Shown here: piece by piece, positions 41,781-51,180 of the stretch
How positions within the stretch are numbered: position 1 is the first letter of the stretch
How the letters are laid out: each line of letters starts with the position of its first letter
Origin: Caenibius sp. WL
GTDB lineage: Bacteria; Pseudomonadota; Alphaproteobacteria; Sphingomonadales; Sphingomonadaceae
Length of the DNA stretch: 64,000 nucleotides
Direction of reading: 5' to 3'
Assembly (NCBI RefSeq): GCF_019803445.1
Contig: NZ_CP081844.1
Span: 2,988,501-3,052,500, forward strand
Made by a program: the position numbers and the translations under genes
The notes under the pieces: generated by a model
Database searches by the model: none
What the model was told of the DNA's origin: nothing
What the model saw: the letters and a program-made list of their open reading frames with translations, nothing else

Positions 41781-43907
41781 ATGTCGTCCAACCGTTATCC
41801 GCATCTGCTTTCCGCCGGCCGCATCGGCACCATGGAATTGCGCAACCGCATCGCCGTCACCGCCATGGGGGTCAGCCTCTCGGAAGACGATGGCACCGTC
41901 GGCGAACGTCTGATCGCCTATCATGAAGAACAGGCCAAGGGCGGCGTCGGCCTGATCATTTCGGGCGTGGCCGGCGTGGCCTGGCCGACCGGTTGCGTCG
42001 CCTGGCAGCAGACCGCGATTTCGGACGACAAATTCATTCCCGGCCTCAAGCAGTTGACCGAACGCGTCCATGCCCATGGAGCCAAGATCGCGGCGCAGCT
42101 TCATCACGGCGGCCTGGTCGCCGGTTATTCCGCCGCGCGCTGGGGCCTGCCGCTGTGGGCGCCCGCCATTCCCCCCGCCGCCAAGGGCAATTTCACCGAC
42201 TATTTCCTGATGGAGGAACTGGCCGGTCTGGCCGGAATGAAGCAGCCCGAAATCAAAGTGCTGGAGCAGGCCGATATCGATCTTGTGGTGCAGCAATTCG
42301 CCGCCGGCGCACGCCGCGCCAAGGAAGCCGGGTTCGATGGCGTGGAAGTCCACAGCGGCCACGGCTATCTGCTGTCCTCGTTCGTTTCCCCGATCACCAA
42401 CACCCGCACCGACCAATACGGCGGCCCGCTCGAAAACCGCATGCGCCTGACGCTTGATGTCCTGCGTGCGATCCGGGCCGAAGTCGGGCCCGATTTCCCG
42501 GTCTGGGTGAAACTCGATTCACGCGAAGTGGGCAAGGACGGCGGTATTACCGTGGAAGACGCCAAGCGTTCCGCGAAGATGATCGAAGAAGCCGGGGCCG
42601 ATGCGATCACCATGACCACCTATCACGACACGGGTGACGGCAAGCTCCATTCGGAATCGCACACCCCGCATATCGATGCATGGAACCTGCCCGCCACGGC
42701 GGAAGTCAAGAAAGCCGTCTCGATCCCCGTGCTCGGTTCGGGCCGTGTCGAACCCGAAGTGGGCGACAGCGCGATCGGCAAGGGCGAGGTCGATTTCATC
42801 GCCATGGGGCGCAAGCTGCTGGCCGATCCGCACCTGCCAAACAAGCTGGCGGCGGGCCGCCCCGATCAGGTCCGCCCCTGCATCTATTGCTACACCTGCA
42901 TCAGCGCGATCTACATGGGCAGCCATGCCCGCTGCGCGGTGAACCCTGAACTCAGCTTCGAATTCGAACAGCGGGTGGAGCCCAAGGGCAAGCAGCATAT
43001 CGCCGTGATCGGCGGCGGCCCCGGCGGCATGGAATCGGCCCGCCGCCTCGCCGCGCAGGGCCACAAGGTCACGCTGATCGAAAAGGGCGACCGGCTGGGC
43101 GGCACGCTGCGCTTCGCCTCGCTGGCTTACGAACCCAACGAACGGCTGCTCAACTGGCTGCGCGCGGAAGTGGCCGAAGCCGATATCGATGTGCGCCTGT
43201 CGACCGAAGCCACGCCCGACCTGCTGCGCCAACTGGGTGTGGACAAAGTGATCGTGGCCACCGGCGCGATCCGTGGCATGCCCGATATTCCGGGCAACGA
43301 TCTGCCCAACGTGTTTTCGGGCGACGACATGCGCAGCATGATGCTGGGCGAAACCACCACCGAACTGAAGCGCAAGACCGGGCTGCTCACCCGCATGGCG
43401 ACGAAAATCGGCGCGGCCACCGGCGCCACCTCCAATCTCGCGCTGGTGCGCAAGGCGACGCATAGCTGGATGCCGCTGGGCCAGAACATCGTCATCGTCG
43501 GCGGCGAACTGGTGGGCATCGAACTGGCCGAATTCCTCCACGAACGCGGCCGCACGGTGACGGTGGTCGACGAAGCGCCGCGCTTCGGCAAGGGACTGCT
43601 GCTGGTGCGCCGGATGCGCATCCTTGCCGAACTCAAGGAACACGGCGTTTCGCTGCAACCGGGGGCGAGCGATATCGTCATCGAAAAGGATGCGGTGCGT
43701 TTTACCGATGCCACTGGCACGGCCCAGTCCGTCCCCGCCGATCACGTGATCGTGGCGAAGGGCGCGGAAGGCAATCTGGCGCTGGCCGAACGGCTGCGCG
43801 CGGAAGGCTTCACCGTGGAGACCGCAGGCGATGCAAACGGCGTCGGTTATATCGAAGGTGCGATGCGCGGTGCGGCCGAAGCTGTTAACGCAGTTAACGC
43901 AATCTAG
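41781..43907 (+). CDS. NADH:flavin oxidoreductase / 2,4-dienoyl-CoA reductase family (OYE-FeS-FAD)
   Basis: A 708-residue three-part protein. The N-terminal Old Yellow Enzyme barrel (about 1 to 370, with VHAHGAKIAAQLHHGG and HSGHGYLLSSFVSP) is followed by an iron-sulfur motif CIYCYTC-x11-C (C-x2-C-x2-C-x11-C, as in trimethylamine dehydrogenase). An FAD/NAD domain (VIGGGPGGMESARRLAAQG) comes last. Relatives include bile-acid 3-oxo-delta4 reductases (BaiCD/BaiH), so a steroid enone could be the substrate. A terminator follows. Confidence 0.92.
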   Translation: MSSNRYPHLLSAGRIGTMELRNRIAVTAMGVSLSEDDGTVGERLIAYHEEQAKGGVGLIISGVAGVAWPTGCVAWQQTAISDDKFIPGLKQLTERVHAHGAKIAAQLHHGGLVAGYSAARWGLPLWAPAIPPAAKGNFTDYFLMEELAGLAGMKQPEIKVLEQADIDLVVQQFAAGARRAKEAGFDGVEVHSGHGYLLSSFVSPITNTRTDQYGGPLENRMRLTLDVLRAIRAEVGPDFPVWVKLDSREVGKDGGITVEDAKRSAKMIEEAGADAITMTTYHDTGDGKLHSESHTPHIDAWNLPATAEVKKAVSIPVLGSGRVEPEVGDSAIGKGEVDFIAMGRKLLADPHLPNKLAAGRPDQVRPCIYCYTCISAIYMGSHARCAVNPELSFEFEQRVEPKGKQHIAVIGGGPGGMESARRLAAQGHKVTLIEKGDRLGGTLRFASLAYEPNERLLNWLRAEVAEADIDVRLSTEATPDLLRQLGVDKVIVATGAIRGMPDIPGNDLPNVFSGDDMRSMMLGETTTELKRKTGLLTRMATKIGAATGATSNLALVRKATHSWMPLGQNIVIVGGELVGIELAEFLHERGRTVTVVDEAPRFGKGLLLVRRMRILAELKEHGVSLQPGASDIVIEKDAVRFTDATGTAQSVPADHVIVAKGAEGNLALAERLRAEGFTVETAGDANGVGYIEGAMRGAAEAVNAVNAI

Positions 43908-43993
43908 CTATTGCCCCGCACTCCCATTCGAGGCTACGGGTGGGAAGTCATGGTTCCGCTTCGGCTGGAACCTTGCGAACATTTTACCCTGTT

Positions 43994-44024
43994 GGGCGGA
44001 GGCGAACCCTCCGCCCCTTTTTTT
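43994..44024 (+). terminator. Rho-independent terminator
   Basis: GGGCGGAGG (43994 to 44002) pairs with CCTCCGCCC (44008 to 44016), then C and seven T. It ends the flavin reductase transcript. Confidence 0.92.
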
Positions 44025-44049
44025 GCAACACCCATGCACAGCATGGCAT

Positions 44050-44859
44050 TCAGTGCTGGCTATCGGTGCGGAAGCGGTGCGGGGTGATTCCTTCCGCCTC
44101 GCGGAAAGCGCTGGTGAAACTGCTGACATGGCTGAACCCGCAGCGGTAGGACACTTCCTTGATCGGGAGGCCCGTTTCCCGCAGCAAATGCCGCGCCTCC
44201 CGCAGCCGCAGCGAAGCCAGGAACTGATTGAAGCCCAGCCCCGTCGCCTGCTTCAACGCTGCCGCGAACTGGCGGGAAGAAAGGGCGCACACCCGCGCCG
44301 CCTCGGTCAGATTCGGCCTCGTGCGTAGCGTGCCGATGCAATAGCGTTCGACCCGGCGCATATCATCCTCCGACAGGCCGCTGCCCGCCGAACCGGTTGC
44401 CAGCCGGGCAAGGTCCACCGCCAGAGTGGCGGCCAGACCGCCGACGAGAGCCGCGCTGTCAGGGCCGGGACTGCGCGTTTCCTCGGCAATCCGCTCCAGC
44501 GCGCGAACGATATCGCGATTGCGGATATCGGTGCAGCGCTCCAGCCGGGCGAGATCGAACGCGGCCACATGGTCGGACAAGTGCGGGTGCACGTGCCGTT
44601 CGAACCGGCACATCAACATAGCCGCCCCTGCCTCCTCGCCGATCAGATGCATTCCCACCCCGGCGGGGACGAAGCTCACCGGGCCGAAGCGGCGGTAATC
44701 GCTGCGGGCCTGCGGCGCGATATAACAGGCGCGGATGTCCACCGGCACCCGCGCGACGTTGAACGCGATCACATGCTGGTTGCCCGGCGGCATTTCCATC
44801 TCGCTGCCGAAACGCGCCTGTTCGATCGCCACACTCAAGCCGGGAAATTGATATGTCAC
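44050..44859 (-). CDS. AraC family transcriptional regulator
   Basis: A 269-residue protein. The C-terminal AraC domain reads LTEAARVCALSSRQFAAALKQATGLGFNQFLASLRLREARHLL and IKEVSYRCGFSHVSSFTSAFREAEGITPHRFR. The N-terminal part is a sensor without recognised motif. It is divergent from the Gfo/Idh gene at 45010, with a 150-base spacer, and probably regulates that operon. Confidence 0.92.
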   Translation of the reverse strand: MTYQFPGLSVAIEQARFGSEMEMPPGNQHVIAFNVARVPVDIRACYIAPQARSDYRRFGPVSFVPAGVGMHLIGEEAGAAMLMCRFERHVHPHLSDHVAAFDLARLERCTDIRNRDIVRALERIAEETRSPGPDSAALVGGLAATLAVDLARLATGSAGSGLSEDDMRRVERYCIGTLRTRPNLTEAARVCALSSRQFAAALKQATGLGFNQFLASLRLREARHLLRETGLPIKEVSYRCGFSHVSSFTSAFREAEGITPHRFRTDSQH

Positions 44860-45009
44860 ACCGCCAGCCTCTCCTGCACCGGGTATGCTCCCGGCCTTGC
44901 GCGCCCCGCCCGTTCGGGCACAGGTTCGTGCATCTTTCCCTAATTCGCCGAAATCGGCCTAACCCTTGGGCCCTGCACCGCGTGGCGAAATGCTATAAAC
45001 AATCGCGCC

Positions 45010-46149
45010 ATGGATCAACATACCAACCATGCGCCCGCCAATCCGCCCAAGCCGATCCGGGTCGGCATTGTCGGCGCCAATCCGGATCGCGGCTGGGGAT
45101 CGGGCGTGCACCGGCGGGTGATCGCCCTGCTGCCCGAATTCGAACTGACCGCCGTCTGCACCACGCGGCAGGATACCGCGGAACGCGCCGCGCGCCAGTT
45201 CGGTGCGCGCCATGCCTTTACCGATCCCGCCGCGCTGGCTGCCCACCCGGAAGTCGATCTCGTGGCGATCTGTGTGCTTGCGCCGCATCATCACGCAGTG
45301 GCCCGTGCGGCGCTGATGGCCGGTAAGCATGTCTATTGCGAATGGCCGCTCGCCGTCACGCCAGAACAGGCCGCCGAACTGGCGGAGCTGGCAACGCAGC
45401 GGGGCGTGAAGGCGATTATCGGCCTGCATCTCAACGGCGCCCCAGCCCTGCGCCACGCGGCGCGACTGGTGACGGAGGGTTATATCGGCTGCTTACAGGC
45501 GATCAATCTGCGGGTGCGCGTCCCCGGATCGATCACCCGCACCATGGCCACCCGCGCGCACGGCACGCACCTTCTGTCGATCTACGGCGGGCATCTGCTG
45601 GGGGCGATCACCAGCCATTTCAGCGCGATCATCGAATGGACCACACGCGGCGCGATCCATCTGCCCCCGGTGGACGAGACCGGCGCGCCCTGCCCACGCG
45701 ATGCGCCGGATCATGTGCTGGTGCACGGCAGGCTGGCGAACGGCGCGCTGTTGAGCCTCGATCTCGGGAGCATGACAATGGCCGACATGGGCTGCGAATG
45801 GCGTATCGCGGGCAGTGCGGGCACGCTCCACCTGCGGTCCGCCGCGCCCGACATGCCCGCGATGGAAGCGCTGATACTCTCCGGCGCGCCGGCGGGCGAA
45901 GCGATGCGCGATCTGCCTTTGCCGCCGGAACTCGATTGCCCCGCGATCCCGCCGGAACCGCTGCGCTATTCCGCCTATCCCGGGGTGGAGGCATCGCGCG
46001 ATGCGCTGGTTGCGATCGGCACCCTTTACCAGAATCTGGGTGAGGCGATCCACAACGATGGCCCGGTCTTTCCCGACTTTGCCCACGCCCTCGCCATTCA
46101 GCGGCTGGTTGCGGATATCGATGCCGCGCTGATCGCAGACGGAACCTGA
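45010..46149 (+). CDS. Gfo/Idh/MocA family protein, Gal80-like (EWP motif)
   Basis: A 379-residue protein with an N-terminal NAD(P) Rossmann domain (RVGIVGANPDRGWGSGVHRRVIA) and the C-terminal alpha/beta domain. The family's catalytic EKP motif reads EWP here (HVYCEWPLAVT, near residue 115), so the usual Lys is Trp. This occurs in Gal80-type members that sense rather than catalyse. The next gene, COQ4-like, follows after 33 bases. Confidence 0.88.
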   Translation: MDQHTNHAPANPPKPIRVGIVGANPDRGWGSGVHRRVIALLPEFELTAVCTTRQDTAERAARQFGARHAFTDPAALAAHPEVDLVAICVLAPHHHAVARAALMAGKHVYCEWPLAVTPEQAAELAELATQRGVKAIIGLHLNGAPALRHAARLVTEGYIGCLQAINLRVRVPGSITRTMATRAHGTHLLSIYGGHLLGAITSHFSAIIEWTTRGAIHLPPVDETGAPCPRDAPDHVLVHGRLANGALLSLDLGSMTMADMGCEWRIAGSAGTLHLRSAAPDMPAMEALILSGAPAGEAMRDLPLPPELDCPAIPPEPLRYSAYPGVEASRDALVAIGTLYQNLGEAIHNDGPVFPDFAHALAIQRLVADIDAALIADGT

Positions 46150-46182
46150 CACCGCCAACAGAACCGCATTAGGAGAGCCACC

Positions 46183-47076
46183 ATGGATGCCATCGTGCAA
46201 GAGACCGCCGGGGACGGCGCGGACGTCACCTCCGGCAACGCCGTCACCTACATGAACAACCGTAAGCTGATCCGCACCGAAAGCAGCGTTCTGGTCAGTT
46301 CCTCCCCGTGGCTTAACGAACCGCGCCTGCGCGAATGGATCGCCACCGAAAGCCTGCGCCGCAACGGCCCTGACTATCCGCTGCTCTATGGCATGTCGGC
46401 GATGATCCACGGGCTGGACGACACGCGGGATCACGAACGGATCGACGCACTGATCAAGGCAGAGCGCAAGATCAATCCCAAGCTCGACGCATGGTTCGAA
46501 GAACGCTTCATTTCCACGTTCACGCTGGACGATCTCGGCCAGAATCCCGCGGGATCGGTCGGCCGCCTGCTGTTCGACCACATGACCCAGCTCGGCCTGT
46601 CGCCGGAATTGCTGCATCAGCGAATGGAAGACCCGAACTGGGCCCCGGAAAGCGATTTCGACTATTTCACGCTGCGCACCGGGCAGACCCACGATCTCGA
46701 TCATCTGCTGGGCGAAGTCGGGTTCGACGTGATCGCCGAAATCTTCCCCACCGGCCTGCGCACCGGCAACATGTTCGCCCATGTCAGCCCGGAACTGGCG
46801 GGGGAACTGCTGACCACCAACACCATGGTGATCTTCCCGTGGTTCATGCGCTGCATGCTGAATTACCCGCAGGCCTGGCCGATGATGTGGCACAATCTCA
46901 ACCACGGTTACACAGTGGGCCAGCAATCGGACATGCTGTTCACCGCGAAGCTGGAGGACGTCTGGCACCTCTCCCCCGCCGAAGCGCGCGATGCGCTGGG
47001 CGTGCGCGGCTGGCAAGGCCCGAACGACAGCCGCGCCGCCTCGCGCATTTTCGGCGAAGGTTACGAGATCATCTGA
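46183..47076 (+). CDS. COQ4-like protein
   Basis: A 297-residue protein whose segment HDLDHLLGEVGFDVIAE (near residue 167) matches the COQ4 zinc motif H-D-x2-H-x11-E exactly. COQ4 acts in ubiquinone head-group modification, with C1 decarboxylation/hydroxylation reported for the family. No other ubi gene is near. It follows the Gfo/Idh gene in one operon. A repurposed COQ4-type enzyme acting on a catabolic aromatic or quinone-like acid is possible but unproven. Confidence 0.8.
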   Translation: MDAIVQETAGDGADVTSGNAVTYMNNRKLIRTESSVLVSSSPWLNEPRLREWIATESLRRNGPDYPLLYGMSAMIHGLDDTRDHERIDALIKAERKINPKLDAWFEERFISTFTLDDLGQNPAGSVGRLLFDHMTQLGLSPELLHQRMEDPNWAPESDFDYFTLRTGQTHDLDHLLGEVGFDVIAEIFPTGLRTGNMFAHVSPELAGELLTTNTMVIFPWFMRCMLNYPQAWPMMWHNLNHGYTVGQQSDMLFTAKLEDVWHLSPAEARDALGVRGWQGPNDSRAASRIFGEGYEII

Positions 47077-47100
47077 ACGGAGCCCCCACACCGCGCAACG

Positions 47101-47114
47101 TGAGTGTCCGCTTA
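47101..47114. promoter_or_regulatory. Weak match to shared operator, site D (TGAGTG-TC-CGCTTA)
   Basis: Read on the other strand this is TAAGCG-GA-CACTCA, one half perfect and the other with one mismatch to TAAGTR-N2-YACTYA. It lies in the spacer 116 bases before the esterase gene at 47231. Confidence 0.35.
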
Positions 47115-47230
47115 CATTTGAGTTGACACGCCGCGCCCGCAATCGGAGGAAGGCATGTCCGGGCAGGTTGCGTTGCAAGGCGCAGGCAGCCGGGATGCAT
47201 AACCACGATTTCAGGGAACGGGATAGAAGA

Positions 47231-48220
47231 ATGGGCAGCTACAAAGTCACCGATGGCGTCGTCGAACTGGGCAATATCAAGCTGCCCCTGCCCGATACCG
47301 TCAGCCCCGAAGCGCGGGCCTATCTCTGTTTCGATCCCAATCAGGGCCAGCCCGAAGGCGCTGCTCCGCTGCCGATGTGGAAAATGCGCGATGCGCTGGT
47401 GCCCGCGTTCGAAATGCTCAACGCCCAGGCGCAGCAGGCCTATCCGGTCACGATCGAGGAAATGGAGATTGCCGGGGTGCGCTGCCACCACGTCAAGCCG
47501 ATCGATCCCCCTGCCGCCAATACCGGCAAAGTGCTGATCAACATGCATGGCGGCGGATTCGTGCTCGGTTCCGGTTCACTGGTGGAAGCGATCCCGATCG
47601 CCAACGAGACCCAGTGCAACGTGATTTCGATCGATTATCGCCTTGCGCCCGAACACCCCTTCCCCGCCGCCGTGGACGATATCGTTGCGGTCTATCGCAC
47701 TGTGCTGGAATATCACGCGGCACAGGATGTGGCGCTGTACGGCGCTTCGGCGGGCGGTTTCCTGACCGCCATGGCGATCATGCGCTTCAAGCAGGAAGGG
47801 CTGCCCCTGCCCGCATGCTGCGGCGTGTTCACCGCTGGCGGCGATGTCACGCAACTGGGCGATACGTTCAATTATCTCACACTGGCGGGCTTCTACGGCC
47901 ATGTCGGTGTATCATTCGACGATCCGATGTCCGAACGCGGCGCCTTTGTGGGCAGCGCCGATCCGAACGATCCTCTGGTGGCGCCGATCAAGGGCGATCT
48001 GTCGGATTTCCCGCCCACTCTGCTCGTCACCGGCACGCGCGATGCGGTGCTCAGTTCCTCCGCGATGTTCCATCTCGCCTTGCGCAAGGCGGGCCGCGAT
48101 GCCGAACTCTACGTGTTCGAAGCAATGGCGCATGGCTTCTGGTACAACGTCGCCATGCCCGAATCCCGCGATGCCATCGCGATCATGGCGCGCTTCTTCG
48201 AAAAGCATCTGAAAATCTGA
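47231..48220 (+). CDS. Alpha/beta hydrolase, HSL-type esterase (second copy)
   Basis: A 329-residue protein from ATG 47231. It has NMHGGGFVLGS (oxyanion hole), ALYGASAGGFL (nucleophile elbow GASAG in place of the usual GDSAG), LVTGTRDAVLSS (acid) and EAMAHGFWY (His). It cleaves esters or lactones. The preceding 155-base spacer holds a weak operator site. Together with the esterase at 31126 it gives two ester hydrolases for two Baeyer-Villiger enzymes. Confidence 0.9.
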   Translation: MGSYKVTDGVVELGNIKLPLPDTVSPEARAYLCFDPNQGQPEGAAPLPMWKMRDALVPAFEMLNAQAQQAYPVTIEEMEIAGVRCHHVKPIDPPAANTGKVLINMHGGGFVLGSGSLVEAIPIANETQCNVISIDYRLAPEHPFPAAVDDIVAVYRTVLEYHAAQDVALYGASAGGFLTAMAIMRFKQEGLPLPACCGVFTAGGDVTQLGDTFNYLTLAGFYGHVGVSFDDPMSERGAFVGSADPNDPLVAPIKGDLSDFPPTLLVTGTRDAVLSSSAMFHLALRKAGRDAELYVFEAMAHGFWYNVAMPESRDAIAIMARFFEKHLKI

Positions 48221-48234
48221 TTCCCGATGCAAAC

Positions 48235-48261
48235 GCCGCCTGCATGCGATTTGCAGGCGGC
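48235..48261 (+). terminator. Hairpin after the esterase gene
   Basis: GCCGCCTGCA (48235 to 48244) pairs with TGCAGGCGGC (48252 to 48261) over ten bases with a 7-base loop. There is no U-tract, so termination may need Rho. Confidence 0.5.
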
Positions 48262-48509
48262 TGCCGTGCCTCTTATTGGTGTATCACCAAAGAAATCGGC
48301 TTACCCTTTTCCGTAAACACAGAATTCCGCGCAAACAGTGAATCAAGTAACATCCTCCGCGCTACCGATCTTGACCGGAAAGCGATTATGCGTAGCATCG
48401 TATAGTATCGGGGGATGGCAGTTACACGGCAATATACCGGGACCAGCCACTTAATATCCAATTAGAACTCCCCCCGACAAAGCTGTTCTCTGCAGGGAGG
48501 GGTAATTCA

Positions 48510-51173
48510 ATGGCATACAATCCCACAATCTGGAAAAGTGCGCTCTATGCCTCGGCGGCCGGCAGCATGGCGTGGCTGGCACAACCCGCATGGGCCCAGG
48601 ACGAGCGCACTGCGGACGACAAGGCGGAAATCGTCGTCACCGGCACTTTGCTGCGCCAGACTGTCAGTTCTTCGCCGCTGGCGGTGGTCAGCTCGGAAGA
48701 TATCACTGCCCGCGCGCTCACCAATGCGGCCGAACTGGTCAACACGGTGACGGCCAACTCCGGCTCCGAAGCAGGCACCGATCAGTTGGGCCAACCGCTG
48801 ACATCGGGCACCGCCCAGTTCAACCTGCGCAATCTCGGGCTCGGCTCCACGCTGGTCCTGCTCAACAACCGGCGGCAAACGCTGTCCGCGGTGGCCAACA
48901 ACGACGGCAGCACATTCGTCGATATCAACTCGCTCGTCCCTCTGATCGCGGTCCAGCGGCTGGAAGTGGTGAAAGACGGCGCGGCCGCGACATACGGTTC
49001 GGACGCCGTGGCGGGCGTGGTCAACTTCATCACCCGCAAGTCGGTCGATCGGCCGGAAATTTCCGCGCGCGTCAATTTCATCGACGGGGCACAGCAATAC
49101 AATCTCGATGGCATCGCCGGCTTCGAAGTCGGCGGCGGCGATCTGGTTCTGGCCGCCTCCTATTACAAAAGCACGCGGCTGGCTTCCTACAAGCGCAAGT
49201 TTTCGACCGCATCGACTTTCGGCCGTCCTGCATGGCATTCGGTTTCCAGCTACGGCATGCCGGGCTCGTACTTCGTGCCCAGCCTGGGCGGCTATCGCCC
49301 CGATCCGGATTGCACCAACGCCGCCTTTCCCGAAAGCTACAAGCTTTCCCCCAACGATTTCTGCCGGTTCGACTTTTCCGGTTATTACGACCTGATCCCC
49401 AAGGAAGAACGGATACAGGTCTTCGGCAGCTACAACGCCACACTGGGCAACGACATCAATCTCAATCTCGAAGCGGCCTACGCCAAGACCAAAAACACCA
49501 ACACCTCGTCCCCCTCTTTCCCCATTCTGGCGATCTCGCCGACTGTTCCCGGCACGCATCCCGACAATCCGTTCGGCCAGAATGTCACATTCCGCGGCCG
49601 CCTGCTTAATGGCGACTACGGGCCTTCGATCACGCACAACAATTATGAAACCTTCCGCCTCGCAGGCGGGCTCGATGGGGAGTTCGGCAAGGGCTGGCAC
49701 TGGTCGGTCAACGCTGCTTACAGCCAGCAGACCGCGCTCTACAACAAGCCCGACACGATCAAGAGCAAGCTCATCAATGCACTGAACGGCTTGGGCGGGC
49801 CGGGTTGCAATCCGGCCACGGGCACGCCCGGCGTCGGCAGCTGCCACTATTTCAACCCGTTCGGTTCCGCCTATCTCGGCACCGGGACGGCGAACAGCCC
49901 TGAACTGATCCGCAGCCTGATCGGCTATTCCGACATGCACGGCAAAGCCTCGTTGATGACGGTGGACGGGCTGGTTTCGGGCGACCTGTTCCAACTGGGC
50001 GGTGAAACCGTGCAGGCGGCTCTCGGCGTCCAGTACCGCCGCAGCACTTTCCGCCATGACTGGAGCGATCTCATCAACGCCGGCGAACTCATCACGCTCG
50101 GCCAGGCCCCCGATTTCTCGGGCTCGCAGGAAACCTATTCGGTGTTCGGTGAAATCAAAGTGCCGCTGGGCACATTTGCCGAAGCGAATTTCTCCGGCCG
50201 CTATGAAAAGTACAAAAGCAGCTTCGGGCGCTTCACGCCGAAGATTTCGCTGCTGGCCCACCCGGTCGATTCGCTCACGCTGCGGGCCAGTTGGGGGCAG
50301 GCCTTCCGTGCGCCCGGCGTCTATCAGCAGTTCGCCGTGCAATCGGCCCAGCCGGGCGTGACAGATCCGAAAACCAATGCCTTCGTCTTCGTCAACACCC
50401 AGACTTTCGGCAACCGCAATCTCGATCCCGAACGCTCCACCAACTGGAACCTGGGGCTGACGTTCAACCCGGTGCGCAATGTCGAACTCAATTTCGACTA
50501 CTACAATTTCCGGTACAAGCACCTGATCGTTAAGGAAAATCCGCAGCCCTTCATCAACCAGGCCCATCTGGACGATCTGGCCGGGCTAACCAACACCCCG
50601 GCGCAACAGCGCGTCCACCGCGAGATCAACGGCAACCTCCAGCAGGTCGATCTCAATTTCATCAATGCTTCCTCGGTCGAAGTGGAAGGCTTCGACGTCG
50701 GCGCCCGCGCCTGGGTCGAAGGCGGCTTCGGCCGGCTGGAACTGCGCGCCGATTGGTCGCATGTGGTGAAGTACGACATCCGCATCGCCGCCGGTGGCGC
50801 GGTGATCGATGGCCTGGGCAGCGTGAACTTCAACAATCTCGGCCGTTCGATGCCGCAGGATCGCGTGGAATACGGCCTCAACTGGTCGCTGGGGGCACAC
50901 AATCTCGATATCCTCGGCCACTATATCAGCGGTTACAAGAATGACCGTCCGGGCATCACCAACACCCGGATCAAGTCGTTCAACACTTACGATATCCAGT
51001 ACCGCGTCGATCTGGGCGAAGCTGTCGGGCTTGACGGAACCACGCTCTCCATCGGCGCGGTCAACGTGTTCGACAAGCAACCGCCTGTGGCTCAGCTCTT
51101 CCTCGGCTTCGATCCGATGATCCACGATCCGCGCGGGCGTGTGGTCCATGTCGGGCTGAACCAAAAGTTCTGA
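48510..51173 (+). CDS. TonB-dependent outer-membrane receptor
   Basis: An 887-residue receptor. A signal peptide ends near AQPAWAQ. The plug domain has the TonB-box-like AEIVVTGTLLRQ and QRLEVVKDGAAATYGSDAVAGVVNFITRK, then a 22-strand barrel ending AVNVFDKQPP and a terminal Phe. It is of the sphingomonad type that imports bulky hydrophobic or glycosidic substrates. Placed with the MFS carrier at 51341, it is the likely outer-membrane port for the substrate of this locus. Confidence 0.93.
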   Translation: MAYNPTIWKSALYASAAGSMAWLAQPAWAQDERTADDKAEIVVTGTLLRQTVSSSPLAVVSSEDITARALTNAAELVNTVTANSGSEAGTDQLGQPLTSGTAQFNLRNLGLGSTLVLLNNRRQTLSAVANNDGSTFVDINSLVPLIAVQRLEVVKDGAAATYGSDAVAGVVNFITRKSVDRPEISARVNFIDGAQQYNLDGIAGFEVGGGDLVLAASYYKSTRLASYKRKFSTASTFGRPAWHSVSSYGMPGSYFVPSLGGYRPDPDCTNAAFPESYKLSPNDFCRFDFSGYYDLIPKEERIQVFGSYNATLGNDINLNLEAAYAKTKNTNTSSPSFPILAISPTVPGTHPDNPFGQNVTFRGRLLNGDYGPSITHNNYETFRLAGGLDGEFGKGWHWSVNAAYSQQTALYNKPDTIKSKLINALNGLGGPGCNPATGTPGVGSCHYFNPFGSAYLGTGTANSPELIRSLIGYSDMHGKASLMTVDGLVSGDLFQLGGETVQAALGVQYRRSTFRHDWSDLINAGELITLGQAPDFSGSQETYSVFGEIKVPLGTFAEANFSGRYEKYKSSFGRFTPKISLLAHPVDSLTLRASWGQAFRAPGVYQQFAVQSAQPGVTDPKTNAFVFVNTQTFGNRNLDPERSTNWNLGLTFNPVRNVELNFDYYNFRYKHLIVKENPQPFINQAHLDDLAGLTNTPAQQRVHREINGNLQQVDLNFINASSVEVEGFDVGARAWVEGGFGRLELRADWSHVVKYDIRIAAGGAVIDGLGSVNFNNLGRSMPQDRVEYGLNWSLGAHNLDILGHYISGYKNDRPGITNTRIKSFNTYDIQYRVDLGEAVGLDGTTLSIGAVNVFDKQPPVAQLFLGFDPMIHDPRGRVVHVGLNQKF

Positions 51174-51180
51174 TTCTCCC

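Noticed and set aside
48507-50567. 686-codon minus-strand frame opposite the TonB receptor
   Set aside because: It mirrors the receptor codon periodicity. The receptor has a signal peptide, plug and barrel end.
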